Assembly: GCF_002920895.1 (NCBI RefSeq)
Contig: NZ_PQVG01000008.1
Coordinates: 129,100-193,099 of the forward strand
Length of the DNA stretch: 64,000 nucleotides
Origin: Flavobacterium alvei
Lineage (GTDB): Bacteria; Bacteroidota; Bacteroidia; Flavobacteriales; Flavobacteriaceae
Direction of reading: 5' to 3'
Shown here: piece after piece, positions 1 through 7,600 of the stretch
Position numbering within the stretch: position 1 is the first letter of the stretch
Layout: the number at the start of each line of letters is the position of its first letter
Translations under genes and position numbers: made by a program
Notes under the pieces: model-generated
What the model saw: only the letters and a program-made list of their open reading frames with translations
What the model was told of the DNA's origin: nothing
The model's database searches: none

Positions 1-266
1 TTGCCACAGCCGATTGGTCCAGAAAGTAAAATTCCTTTGTTGAGATTAATGTTGTATTGAAAGCAAGTTGCTTCATCTTTTAGAAAATAAGCAATAAGTT
101 TGTAAATTACGGGATGATCGTTTTCAAGGATTTTGAAATGATTGCCGTATAATTCAATGCCTTTTTTCTCGAGCCAAACAATTATTTCAATGTAGCTATA
201 ATGGCTCTGAATAGTCTTTGTCTGTTCCTGTGTTGAGGTGTTTTGCTCTGTTGGATTGTGGTTCAT
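1..266 (-). CDS. Partial P-loop ATPase of the mobile element (N-terminal 88 residues)
   Basis: An open frame runs off the left edge of the window. It starts at the ATG whose complement is 264-266 and reads 88 codons without a stop. The last visible residues, GILLSGPIGCGK, form a Walker A (P-loop) motif, so this is an ATP-binding protein of the AAA+/DnaC-like or mobilisation-ATPase kind. The first 70 bp overlap the 3' end of the winged-helix gene in another frame, which suggests translational coupling. The segment before the P-loop (WLEKKGIELYGNHFKIL) resembles leader regions of small ATPases in Bacteroidota elements. The exact family cannot be decided because the Walker B and C-terminal parts lie outside the window. 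Confidence 0.7.
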   Translation of the reverse strand, partial: MNHNPTEQNTSTQEQTKTIQSHYSYIEIIVWLEKKGIELYGNHFKILENDHPVIYKLIAYFLKDEATCFQYNINLNKGILLSGPIGCG

Positions 267-1041
267 TTGAAATGAATTTAGGTGCGTTTAATATCCAATT
301 TTGTGCTGATGCTTGCCAATCGACCATCGGAGTTTTGCCGCCGACTAACCAACCATTACTGGAGAAGTAATTGAAAAACTTGATAGCTTCAATTTCCGGA
401 AAGTGTTGTTCGAGAAAATAAGCTTTGACGTTTTCAATTGTTGGCACATTCTCTTTTTCTTTTTTGGCGGAACTTTTTTCTTTTTCATCTGTACCAACAT
501 TTTTTAAAAATCCATCGTCATTTTCAATTTTTTTTGCTTGCTCGTCCAAGTTTACAATCTTTAAATCGTTTAAAATGTTTGGTATGTTTGTATTGTTTAT
601 ATAAGATACTAGAGCTTGTTCAGTACCTGTTTCATTACTTGTACCACTACCAGTATAAAGCTTGTTCACTACTTGTTCATTGACTTGTTCAAAAACAGGT
701 TCATTTTTTGGTATTGTTATTTTTTCGCCTTTTGGAATTGGTTTTAAATCATCCGAAAAATTGAATAGATACACGTGGCTTCCTTTAAATGGATTGTAGG
801 ATGGCTCATAGTTGATATAACCAAGAGAATGCAAGTTTCTCAAACACTTATGATAGGTTGCTTTGGAACTGATTTTGCTTATTCGCATTACCTCATCACG
901 CGATATACTGATTGGGTTTTTGAACCGATTACAATTCCAGAATTGGAATAGTGCCACATACAGACTGACGTGAGTTGGATTGAGTGTTTTGTCAATTGCC
1001 ACTTTCTCAAAAAATCCTGTTAGATGTTTTATATAATTCAT
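196..1041 (-). CDS. Winged-helix DNA-binding protein of the mobile element
   Basis: This is a 281-residue protein without signal peptide or membrane segment. Residues about 20-100 look like a winged helix of the replication-initiator/phage-O type: helical NPTHVSLYVALFQFW, then ISISRDEVMRISKISSKATY as recognition helices, then the wing around LGYINYEPSYNPFKGS. The middle (about 105-200) is low-complexity and rich in T, N, E and K, and a second conserved block follows (about 205-260, FLEQHFPEIEAIKFFNYF and a W-rich tail). It lies between an HTH gene (8 bp gap) and an overlapping P-loop ATPase. This arrangement recalls helper genes for replication or excision. The role is inferred, not shown. 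Confidence 0.55.
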   Translation of the reverse strand: MNYIKHLTGFFEKVAIDKTLNPTHVSLYVALFQFWNCNRFKNPISISRDEVMRISKISSKATYHKCLRNLHSLGYINYEPSYNPFKGSHVYLFNFSDDLKPIPKGEKITIPKNEPVFEQVNEQVVNKLYTGSGTSNETGTEQALVSYINNTNIPNILNDLKIVNLDEQAKKIENDDGFLKNVGTDEKEKSSAKKEKENVPTIENVKAYFLEQHFPEIEAIKFFNYFSSNGWLVGGKTPMVDWQASAQNWILNAPKFISNEPQSNRAKHLNTGTDKDYSEPL

Positions 1042-1049
1042 CTTGGGGG

Positions 1050-1343
1050 TTATTTGCGATTGAATAAATTGGGGGCGGCTTCGACTTTGTTAGTTTCTAA
1101 AACTTTATCTAAATCGTTACTAGCATAATATAGAATACCGCCTATTTTAGTATAAGTGATTGTTCCGTTTACTCGTAGATTTTGTAAAGTACCTGGGGAA
1201 ATGTTTAACAGCTTTCTGACTTCGGAAGATTTAAGCCATTGTTTTTGCTGTTGTGGTTTTGAATTAAATATTGCGTTTAAATCAGAAAGAAGAAGTGTAC
1301 GGAATTCGTTCAAATCTTCGCGAGTAATAACTTCGATTGCCAT
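1050..1343 (-). CDS. Small helix-turn-helix (MerR/excisionase-type) protein
   Basis: This is a 97-residue protein from the ATG at 1343; a longer reading from a TTG at 1373 is possible but less likely. Residues about 36-80 form an HTH_17-type domain: QWLKSSEVRKLLNISPGTL is the helix-turn-helix and TITYTKIGGILYY the wing. Proteins of this size and fold act as excisionases or recombination directionality factors in Bacteroidota conjugative elements. It lies 8 bp upstream of the winged-helix gene and follows rteC in the same direction, as expected for an element control module. Whether it controls excision, replication or transcription cannot be read from the sequence. Confidence 0.65.
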   Translation of the reverse strand: MAIEVITREDLNEFRTLLLSDLNAIFNSKPQQQKQWLKSSEVRKLLNISPGTLQNLRVNGTITYTKIGGILYYASNDLDKVLETNKVEAAPNLFNRK

Positions 1344-1506
1344 AACGTGAGGTTTTAAATTGTTATGGAACAAATTTGTGGGTTTTGATTGGTTTTAAAT
1401 CACAAGTCAATCACAAGTTGTGAAAGATTTTACTTAAAACCCAACGAAATTACCATCTTGCACTCATTCGATAGAAAGTTGTCAAGATAATGATGCATTA
1501 TTTTAA

Positions 1507-2352
1507 TTATTCTTCATCAGCTTCATCCATTCGCTTAAGGAGTGTTTCTTTGAGCGTATCTAAAAATTTTGTTCTCCCAGATTTTCTAGCTCGAATTTCA
1601 AGGAATACTCTATTAAATTGACCTAAATCTATATTGAAAGTGTATTCAAAAAAGCTAACAAATTCTTTTAAATCAGATACTCCATTATTGAGTGTAGCTT
1701 GTGAATGTAAAGCGTACAAAAGTTCTATTAATGCGACTTTAGAGGCTGTCCATTTTTGTGTCGACTTGTGATTGACTTGTGATTTTTCTTTAATTCCTTT
1801 GTTGTTAATTTCTAGTAGTTTGCTTTCGATATACACTTGAACCAGATCGTGAGCCAATATTTTCGCCACTTTAAAGTCGTGGGAAGTAGCAAAATTATGA
1901 TCAGCTTCGAAAATGAAACTATCAATTGTTAGTTTTATATCAAAATTGCCTCGAACAAAGTATTTATAATCTAAATAATTATTTCCCGTTCTGTAATATC
2001 CATAGAAGTCTAGATTATTATCAAAATATCTTTTTAGTTTGTCCAATTCGTTATTGAGGTATTTTTTCATTACACGTTCGCCACCATAAGGTTTTTTGGT
2101 TTCGATTTTGTAAATTATATTGTAAAAGATGAACTTTGAAGTAAACTTAGGTTTTACATTTTTGAAAAAATCTATTTCCTGTTCTTGGTTTTTGATGTTT
2201 TCTTTAAGAAATAATGTTTTAAGTTTTTGAACTGATTTGATCGTAATTTCGATTGCTTTTTCACATCGTTTGATAGTGTCATCAATTTCTAAATCTATGA
2301 AGTTGAGTTGTTCGTTTAGGTCTAAAAGTAGCTGGTTTATTTTTGAGTTCAA
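1507..2352 (-). CDS. rteC: RteC family protein, regulator of a conjugative element
   Basis: This 281-residue protein matches RteC, the regulator that induces excision genes in CTnDOT. Typical blocks are YYRTGNNYLDYKYFVRGN near residue 118, WTASKVALIELLYALHSQ near 200, and FNIDLGQFNRVFLEIRARK plus TKFLDTLKETLLKRMDEA at the C-terminus. The N-terminal 70 residues are helical and may form a coiled coil. The start appears to be TTG at 2352: an in-frame stop lies three codons upstream, and the next in-frame ATG is about 90 codons downstream, inside the conserved region. Its presence is a strong sign of a Bacteroides-type mobile element. Confidence 0.85.
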   Translation of the reverse strand: MNSKINQLLLDLNEQLNFIDLEIDDTIKRCEKAIEITIKSVQKLKTLFLKENIKNQEQEIDFFKNVKPKFTSKFIFYNIIYKIETKKPYGGERVMKKYLNNELDKLKRYFDNNLDFYGYYRTGNNYLDYKYFVRGNFDIKLTIDSFIFEADHNFATSHDFKVAKILAHDLVQVYIESKLLEINNKGIKEKSQVNHKSTQKWTASKVALIELLYALHSQATLNNGVSDLKEFVSFFEYTFNIDLGQFNRVFLEIRARKSGRTKFLDTLKETLLKRMDEADEE

Positions 2353-2413
2353 TTTTTGGATTTAAATTAATTGATAGGGGACTTTACTAAATGGTTAATT
2401 TTATTAACGTTTT

Positions 2414-2521
2414 TTAAATTGATTTTGCGATTTTTTCCATAATAGAATGATCTGTTTCAAATTTGCAAATCGCATCATATTGAGGTTTTAATTCTGAAAA
2501 CAGAAAGTATTTAATATATAT
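2414..2521 (-). pseudogene. C-terminal remnant of a nuclease-like gene (second, diverged copy)
   Basis: The minus strand reads about 34 codons ending at a stop at 2414-2416, including SELKPQYDAICKF and DHSIMEKIAKSI. The intact gene at 3143-4387 ends with SELRANCDAICKF and the same DHSIMEKIAKSI. The two tails are 729 bp apart and share roughly 90% of their bases by eye. The remnant has no start codon or upstream part, and the MerC-GDCCVxC gene occupies the space between. It is a leftover of either a tandem duplication or recombination with a diverged allele. Confidence 0.8.
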
Positions 2522-2540
2522 TCAGTTTATTAAGGTGATA

Positions 2541-3140
2541 TTAACAACAACTTTCACCAGTCTGTATTGATGGACATTTTACAGTACCATAACTACAATA
2601 AACACAACAATCACCTTGTTTGGGTTTTAATATGACCTTACAATTTTCGCATTCATAAAAGAATTGACAAGCATCGGTAGGCATTATTTCGTCTTTTTTA
2701 TGTTCGCAATTTGGGCAAGTTAAAGTTGATTTTAGTTCTACTGACTTACCATTGTAGATTGCACAAGTGTTACAAGTACCATACAATTTATTTCTGTAAT
2801 AATTTACTCCAGTTGCAATCAATACCCCAAACATACCTATGTAAATAAAATAAGGGTTGCTGTTAAAATAGTATTCGTAATAAATTAATAGAACTGATGG
2901 TACCGCTATTAATAAAGGATAAACACTACGATGTTTGCAATAAGAAATGATTAAGCCAGCAATTGAGACTAAGATCATTGCCTGAAATATCCACATTGTC
3001 CATCCATCAAACAATTCGAAACTACCCAATCCCAAAGCAGAAGCTACGAATGCAAAAAGGGGAAAACAACAAGGGGAGAATAATGCTGTGAAGAAAAGTC
3101 CAAGTGTACCTAATTTATCCATATTATTATTTAATTTCAT
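2541..3140 (-). CDS. MerC-type membrane transporter fused to a GDCCVxC domain
   Basis: This is a 199-residue protein from the ATG at 3140. A TTG start at 3197 would run back into the neighbouring gene and is not favoured. Residues about 7-130 hold four membrane segments of the MerC mercury-uptake family: DKLGTLGLFFTALFSPCCF carries a paired cysteine in the first helix. The C-terminal 65 residues form a soluble GDCCVxC domain with CPNCEH, TDACQFFYECENC, KPKQGDCCVYCSYG and a CC end. Some relatives of this domain are selenoproteins, but here all key positions are cysteine codons. A metal (Hg or other thiophilic ion) transport role is likely. The gene starts 2 bp after the stop of the nuclease-like gene and is flanked by duplicated DNA. 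Confidence 0.8.
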   Translation of the reverse strand: MKLNNNMDKLGTLGLFFTALFSPCCFPLFAFVASALGLGSFELFDGWTMWIFQAMILVSIAGLIISYCKHRSVYPLLIAVPSVLLIYYEYYFNSNPYFIYIGMFGVLIATGVNYYRNKLYGTCNTCAIYNGKSVELKSTLTCPNCEHKKDEIMPTDACQFFYECENCKVILKPKQGDCCVYCSYGTVKCPSIQTGESCC

Positions 3141-3141
3141 C

Positions 3142-3244
3142 TTTAAATTGATTTTGCGATTTTTTCCATAATAGAATGGTCTGTTCCAAATTTGCAAATC
3201 GCATCACAATTGGCTCTTAATTCTGAAAACAGAATGTATTTGAT
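3142..3244. repeat. About 100-bp direct repeat, second copy (first copy 2413-2515)
   Basis: Both copies begin tttaaattgattttgcgatt and stay closely alike for about 100 bp, with around a dozen differences. This copy is the true 3' end of the 3143-4387 gene. The other copy is the detached remnant. The MerC-GDCCVxC gene lies exactly between them. Confidence 0.85.
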
Positions 3245-4387
3245 ATTCATTTTTGAGTTTTTTATAACTGGTCGGTTGAGTTGTTGGATAACGTCTTTCT
3301 CTCGACTGTCTGGAATGATTATATAAAAAACTTCTTCGCCGTTAGAAATACTAAAATATAAATCAGATAATCGTAGTATTCCTGAATAAATACTGGTGCT
3401 TTTTTCGACTTCAAATGCTCCGATGATTTTGTTAGTTCCTTTTTGAAACCATAACACATCGATCAGTTTTATGGTGTTTTGTGTGTCTTTATCAGTTGGA
3501 AGTTCTGGAAATTTATTTATTGATATAAATGAGAAACTTTGTCCGCCAAACGATTTGCTTTTGTCATTAGTTGCTGGTGTAACATCAAAACCCAATGAAG
3601 CTCCAATTTTAAGTAAATGGTATTGCATTTCATTATGAAGATTTTCTGCTAATTTCTCTTCCTGGATTTCTTTTTGTCGTTTTAAGATGTTTTTTTCAAA
3701 CTTATTGCGTTCTTCTTCGCTTAAATATTCATCGTTACCAATAAGCATTTTTTGTGTTCCTATTTCAAAGCATAATCCTGCAATAGCTCCTAAATCATTT
3801 GATAATTCGGATTTATGTTTACTGTTAGTTTCTATTAAAGTTTCCCTGATTTTTAAATATTCTGTCCAACTTCCAAGTTTCTTTTTATCCTTGAATAGAA
3901 AATTAAACCCATTAAGTATTGCCGTATTGAATGGCGGAAACCAAGTTGGATGCAAGAAATATAAAATACTGGCCACGGCTGGGCCAAGACCTTTTATTTT
4001 GAGTTCGTCCAGTTTTACAATTTCTTTTACTACTTGTTCCTCTGTTTTGGCATTAATACAGTTTTCGAGAAATTGACCAAAAGCAATTTTATTGTTTTGG
4101 TTTTCGTAAATATCTGGAATTCTTAATTTTGGTTTCCAATAAAAAGGATGCGCTACGCCTACAAATATTTGTTTTTGTTCTGCGATACAACTCAATACAA
4201 ATTCTAAACTGCTTCCTTTAAAATCGTTTGGAAAAGTTTTGTTTTTGATATCGTCTATCACTTGCAAAACGCCACGACGAATAGTCCGAAATGCTTTTAA
4301 TCGTTGGTCATTATCAAGAAACCAAGTAGTATAAACACTTTCGGCATCGGTTTTGTATTGTTGGATTATTTGAGTAAGGTTGTTCAT
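3143..4387 (-). CDS. Nuclease-like protein with an HhH-type helical segment and a PD-(D/E)xK-like C-terminal domain
   Basis: This 414-residue soluble protein could not be matched to a named family. Residues about 130-165 contain LDELKIKGLGPAVASILYFL and then HPTWFPPFNTAILNG, which resembles a helix-hairpin-helix of base-excision glycosylases. A charged, probably coiled segment follows near 220-250. The C-terminal part has LIDVLWFQKGTNKIIGAF followed by EVEKSTSIYSGILRLSDL. The D...EVE(K/H)xTSIYSGLLR pattern occurs in predicted restriction-endonuclease-like domains. No methyltransferase lies nearby, so a restriction-modification role is not supported. A DNA-processing or defence function is an inference. 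A second copy of its last 34 codons lies at 2414-2521. Confidence 0.5.
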   Translation of the reverse strand: MNNLTQIIQQYKTDAESVYTTWFLDNDQRLKAFRTIRRGVLQVIDDIKNKTFPNDFKGSSLEFVLSCIAEQKQIFVGVAHPFYWKPKLRIPDIYENQNNKIAFGQFLENCINAKTEEQVVKEIVKLDELKIKGLGPAVASILYFLHPTWFPPFNTAILNGFNFLFKDKKKLGSWTEYLKIRETLIETNSKHKSELSNDLGAIAGLCFEIGTQKMLIGNDEYLSEEERNKFEKNILKRQKEIQEEKLAENLHNEMQYHLLKIGASLGFDVTPATNDKSKSFGGQSFSFISINKFPELPTDKDTQNTIKLIDVLWFQKGTNKIIGAFEVEKSTSIYSGILRLSDLYFSISNGEEVFYIIIPDSREKDVIQQLNRPVIKNSKMNIKYILFSELRANCDAICKFGTDHSIMEKIAKSI

Positions 4388-4453
4388 TTTTTATACAGCT
4401 ATAACTTATTTCTTATTCGCTTACAATTAACAGATAGTCGTTTTATATTATAA

Positions 4454-4487
4454 AATAAATGGTTCGTCCTAAAACGAACCATTTATT
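4454..4487 (-). terminator. Rho-independent terminator after the beta-flower protein gene
   Basis: A perfect 14-bp stem (aataaatggttcgt and its complement) with a 6-base loop lies just past the stop at 4494. The T-rich stretch follows on the minus strand. It separates the metal block from the nuclease-like gene. Confidence 0.75.
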
Positions 4488-4493
4488 AAAAAA

Positions 4494-4970
4494 TTAATTT
4501 TTAGATTTTTCCTCATTCATCTTTTTCTCCAACAATAAGCAATGGGCGGCACACGCGTGGAGTTTGTAATTTTTATGTACGCTACCGACATTATGACCTT
4601 TTGCATCCAGTATTTCGCATTTTTCTTCTTGTGTTTTTCCAATATTAACCACGTTTTCACCTTTAATGTTGTAGTACGAACCATTCTTTTTAGCCATACC
4701 CATCTTTTTTCCATTAGAATCAATAACATTCCCATTTCCATCAATAAAATAGATGGTCTTACCTTGGTTGTCTTTCACGATATTGTCTTTGGTAATAAAT
4801 CCTAATTTGTTCCAACCGTGATCGTGAATTTCACCCTTTTTATTGATATAAATTTTTTCAGAAGGGGTGGAGTCAGGTTTAGTTTGTGCATTGGCACTTA
4901 ACGAGATTACCATTAAAAACATTGTTAGTAATGAAACTGTTTTTGTCGAAATTAATCTTTGAATTTTCAT
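4494..4970 (-). CDS. Secreted 5-fold beta-flower-like protein
   Basis: This is a 158-residue protein with a clear signal peptide ending at SANAQ (residue 29). The mature part is built from short repeats of about 17-20 residues around G-N-x-I/V-D-x-N-G-K, for example IYFIDGNGNVIDSNGKKMG and YYNIKGENVVNIGKT, as in 5-fold beta-flower proteins of Bacteroidota. It ends in a charged helix with two cysteines (HACAAHCLLLEKK). It is the last gene of the metal-resistance block and is followed by a strong terminator, so a link to metal stress in the periplasm is plausible but unproven. Two 23-bp direct repeats lie just upstream. Confidence 0.6.
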   Translation of the reverse strand: MKIQRLISTKTVSLLTMFLMVISLSANAQTKPDSTPSEKIYINKKGEIHDHGWNKLGFITKDNIVKDNQGKTIYFIDGNGNVIDSNGKKMGMAKKNGSYYNIKGENVVNIGKTQEEKCEILDAKGHNVGSVHKNYKLHACAAHCLLLEKKMNEEKSKN

Positions 4971-4991
4971 AATAAATTGTATTTAATTATT

Positions 4992-5037
4992 CTTCAGTTC
5001 CGCTGTTGCTCGGTCTTCAGTATCGCTGTTGCTCGAT
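4992..5037. repeat. Two tandem 23-bp repeats upstream of the beta-flower gene
   Basis: The units cttcagttccgctgttgctc (4992 on) and cttcagtatcgctgttgctc (5015 on) repeat with a period of 23 bp and differ at three positions. They lie 22 bp upstream of the ATG at 4970, between that gene and the stop of the adaptor at 5131. They may be a binding site in the promoter or leader, or debris of an insertion. Confidence 0.6.
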
Positions 5038-5130
5038 TTTAAATTATAAAATTTTTATTTTCTCAATATTAAAGGATTTACAATCAAAGAAACCAGATAC
5101 GCTAAGTATTTCGTTTGCTAGTTTTAGGTA

Positions 5131-6351
5131 TCACATCTTCATTCCCTCCATTGGATTACTGCCTTTTCTAAAAATGTACTCGCTATTTATACCATAAGCA
5201 CCAGTAATCACGACTTTTTTCGTACTGTCTATTTCAGATTTGATTTCTATCATTCCATTGGTTTCTATTCCTGTTTCGACCATTAGGTTTTCAAATACTC
5301 CAGGTCTTTTTTCTACCCAAATATAGGAAGCGTTTTCTTCCCTGATAACTGCATCAACAGGGATATACAATCCTTTCAGATTAGATTGTGTTAATTTTGC
5401 CATTGCTTGCATCCCGGGTTTTAATTGCAAATTTGGATTTGGTATTTCCAATCGAATTAAAAGCAGCCGAGTATCAGGATTTATTTCGGGATTGATAAAA
5501 GAGACTTGTGCATTTATGGTTTTCTCAGGAAAATCGGTAAATGTGATTTGGGCTTTTTGTCCTATTTTTAGATTTTTAGCATAGTTTACGTTTACCTGTG
5601 TTTCTAACCAAAGACTGTTTAAATCTGCCAATTTGATAATGGGAGAACCTTCCATTGCATAACTGCCTTCTGTGGTGCTTATTTCAGATAGTGTTCCACT
5701 AGCGGTGCTATAAAAAAGGGTATAAGGAGATACCTCCTTATTGGTTTTTAGGCTTTCAATTTGGGCATTGGATAGACCAAAGAACAACAGTTTTTGTTTT
5801 GCTGCATTGAGCATATTTCGGGCATTCTTTCCAAAATCGCCAGGCATTGCCAGTTGTTTGTATGCCGTGAAATAATCCTGTTTGGCAATGGCAATATCTT
5901 CACTATACAATTGATATACGGCTTGGTTTTTAGCCACATAATCTCCAACGGTTTTGAAGTACAACTTTTCAATTCGCCCCATTGCTCTTACAGAAATGGT
6001 TTTAATTTTCTCTTGATTAATGGTCAAGACTCCCGTATAATTTTGCTCTAAACTGCTTTGAGTTTCTGAAATAGTTTGGGTAGTGATATTTCCCAGTTGT
6101 ATTTGCTGTTTACTCAAACTTATTTCATTAGCCTCTGTGTCATCTTGTTTTATAGGGGTTAACTCCATATGACAAATGGGGCATTTTCCCGGTTTATCTT
6201 CCTTAACTTGTGGATCCATAGAACAAGTGTAAAATGTTGTTGCTGCACTCTTATTGTGTTTGCTATGGTCTTCTTTGTTTTTAGAATTACAAGCTATCAT
6301 TACCACAAATAGTATTGATAGTAAACCTATTGTTTTTATTGTCTTCATCAT
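5131..6351 (-). CDS. CusB-like periplasmic adaptor lipoprotein with an HMBD (second of two)
   Basis: This 406-residue RND adaptor links the inner-membrane pump to the outer-membrane channel. It has a lipoprotein signal (VVMIAC, Cys21). A heavy-metal-binding domain lies at residues 41-66 with YTCSMDPQ and CPICHMEL, giving Cys/Met ligands suited to Cu(I) or Ag(I). Barrel-sandwich and beta-barrel adaptor domains follow (IGRIEKLY-like segment near 128, TEGSYAMEGSPIIKLADLNS near 228, LKPGMQAMAKL near 307). The start ATG overlaps the stop of the adaptor upstream (taatg), so the two are translationally coupled. It is the last gene of the Cus operon. Confidence 0.9.
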   Translation of the reverse strand: MMKTIKTIGLLSILFVVMIACNSKNKEDHSKHNKSAATTFYTCSMDPQVKEDKPGKCPICHMELTPIKQDDTEANEISLSKQQIQLGNITTQTISETQSSLEQNYTGVLTINQEKIKTISVRAMGRIEKLYFKTVGDYVAKNQAVYQLYSEDIAIAKQDYFTAYKQLAMPGDFGKNARNMLNAAKQKLLFFGLSNAQIESLKTNKEVSPYTLFYSTASGTLSEISTTEGSYAMEGSPIIKLADLNSLWLETQVNVNYAKNLKIGQKAQITFTDFPEKTINAQVSFINPEINPDTRLLLIRLEIPNPNLQLKPGMQAMAKLTQSNLKGLYIPVDAVIREENASYIWVEKRPGVFENLMVETGIETNGMIEIKSEIDSTKKVVITGAYGINSEYIFRKGSNPMEGMKM

Positions 6352-7598
6352 TATTCGGTTTTAATAAAGCTTTCGCTGTCAATTAAATATTGTGCGTTTT
6401 TGGCAATGGTGTCTTTTACTGAAATACCCTCCATAATTTGAACAAAATTATCCATTTCAATTCCTGTTTTTATGGAGGAAGCCTTAAAGCCATTCTTTAT
6501 TTTTAAGAAAACTATTTTCTTGTTTCCAATGCTTACCATTGACTCTTTTTGTATCCAAATTCCATTTACTGGATTTGTTTTCACAACTCCTTGCAATCGT
6601 AAACCAATTGGTAATTTCAATTTGTTGTTGTTTAAATAAACTCGAATTCTATTGGTTTTGTCAGCTGTATTTAATTGTGTTTCGATAAAATTTATTTTTG
6701 CATCCATAAATTCATCTTTGTCTAGTTCGGTAGTAATTTTGATAGATTGATTGGCTTTGACAAGACTATTGTATCCTTGGATAACATTGAATATTCCCCA
6801 GACTTTATCCGTATTTAAAAGTTTAAAAATGACTTCTCCCTTTTTTATATAATCTCCTTCCTTGACATTCAAAACTTCAGTGTTGCTACTTGAACTTTGC
6901 ATAACAACATTAGTTGTGTTATCCATCGTTTCTGTTCCTTCAATAATCCCGGAAGCGGGACTGTAAATTGAAATTTCAGGATTTACTTTTTTGGAAGTGG
7001 TCAAAGTATTTATTTGATTCTGGGTCATTCCATAAAGCAACAATTTTTGTTTGGATGCATTAATAATCGAAGGATTTTCAACATCATTAGTAATCATATA
7101 AATGAAGTTTTGTTGTTCTGTCAGTAATTCCGGGCTGTATAAATCAAATAGCTTTTGTCCTTTATTAACTTTTTGGTATTTATAATTGACATACATTCGT
7201 TCGATTCTTCCGCTCATTCGAGCTGCAATGTTTACATATGAATTGGGATCATACCCCACAATTCCCGGTAGATTTATTTCACTGCTTAAGGTGGAGTCTA
7301 TTGCCGTTGTCGTTTGATAATTACCTACTATAAAATTGTCGGTAGGTTTTATAAGATTGTCGATTGAATTGTCGTCAACGGAATTGTTTTCTGTTACTTT
7401 TTTTACTAAAGTCATACTGCAAATGGGACAATTTCCGGGTTTATCTCTAATGATTTCCGGGTGCATCGAACAAGTGTAAACCTCGTTTTGATGTTCCATT
7501 TCTGAATGATTGTCTGATTTTTTGGCAAAGAAATAGATTGCAATTCCGATAATGGCAATTGCAGTAAAAGCCAAACCATATTTTATATACTTGTTCAT
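6351..7598 (-). CDS. CusB-like RND adaptor with an HMBD (first of two)
   Basis: This is a 415-residue membrane-fusion protein. An uncleaved-looking N-terminal membrane segment (residues 7-25) replaces the lipobox seen in its downstream paralogue. The HMBD at 41-65 has YTCSMHPE and CPICSMTL. The adaptor core follows, with ARMSGRIERMYVNYKYQKV near 120 and VKEGDYIKKGEVIFKLLN near 245. It lies 2 bp downstream of the TolC-like gene and overlaps the next adaptor by one base. Two adaptors in one operon could form mixed hexamers in the pump or serve separately. Copper or silver efflux is inferred from HMBD motifs and neighbours. Confidence 0.9.
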   Translation of the reverse strand: MNKYIKYGLAFTAIAIIGIAIYFFAKKSDNHSEMEHQNEVYTCSMHPEIIRDKPGNCPICSMTLVKKVTENNSVDDNSIDNLIKPTDNFIVGNYQTTTAIDSTLSSEINLPGIVGYDPNSYVNIAARMSGRIERMYVNYKYQKVNKGQKLFDLYSPELLTEQQNFIYMITNDVENPSIINASKQKLLLYGMTQNQINTLTTSKKVNPEISIYSPASGIIEGTETMDNTTNVVMQSSSSNTEVLNVKEGDYIKKGEVIFKLLNTDKVWGIFNVIQGYNSLVKANQSIKITTELDKDEFMDAKINFIETQLNTADKTNRIRVYLNNNKLKLPIGLRLQGVVKTNPVNGIWIQKESMVSIGNKKIVFLKIKNGFKASSIKTGIEMDNFVQIMEGISVKDTIAKNAQYLIDSESFIKTE

Positions 7599-7600
7599 AA

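Noticed and set aside
1050..1373. Longer start (TTG at 1373) for the small HTH protein
   Set aside because: The ATG at 1343 gives a normal-length protein; the extra ten residues show no conserved feature.
2541..3140. Selenocysteine in the GDCCVxC domain
   Set aside because: All relevant codons are tgt; no in-frame TGA is present.
2541..3197. TTG start at 3197 for the MerC fusion
   Set aside because: It would overlap the end of the nuclease-like gene, and the added residues are simply that gene's DNA read in another frame. The ATG at 3140 is directly before the first helix.
3143..4387. Restriction-modification system
   Set aside because: No methyltransferase or specificity gene lies nearby.
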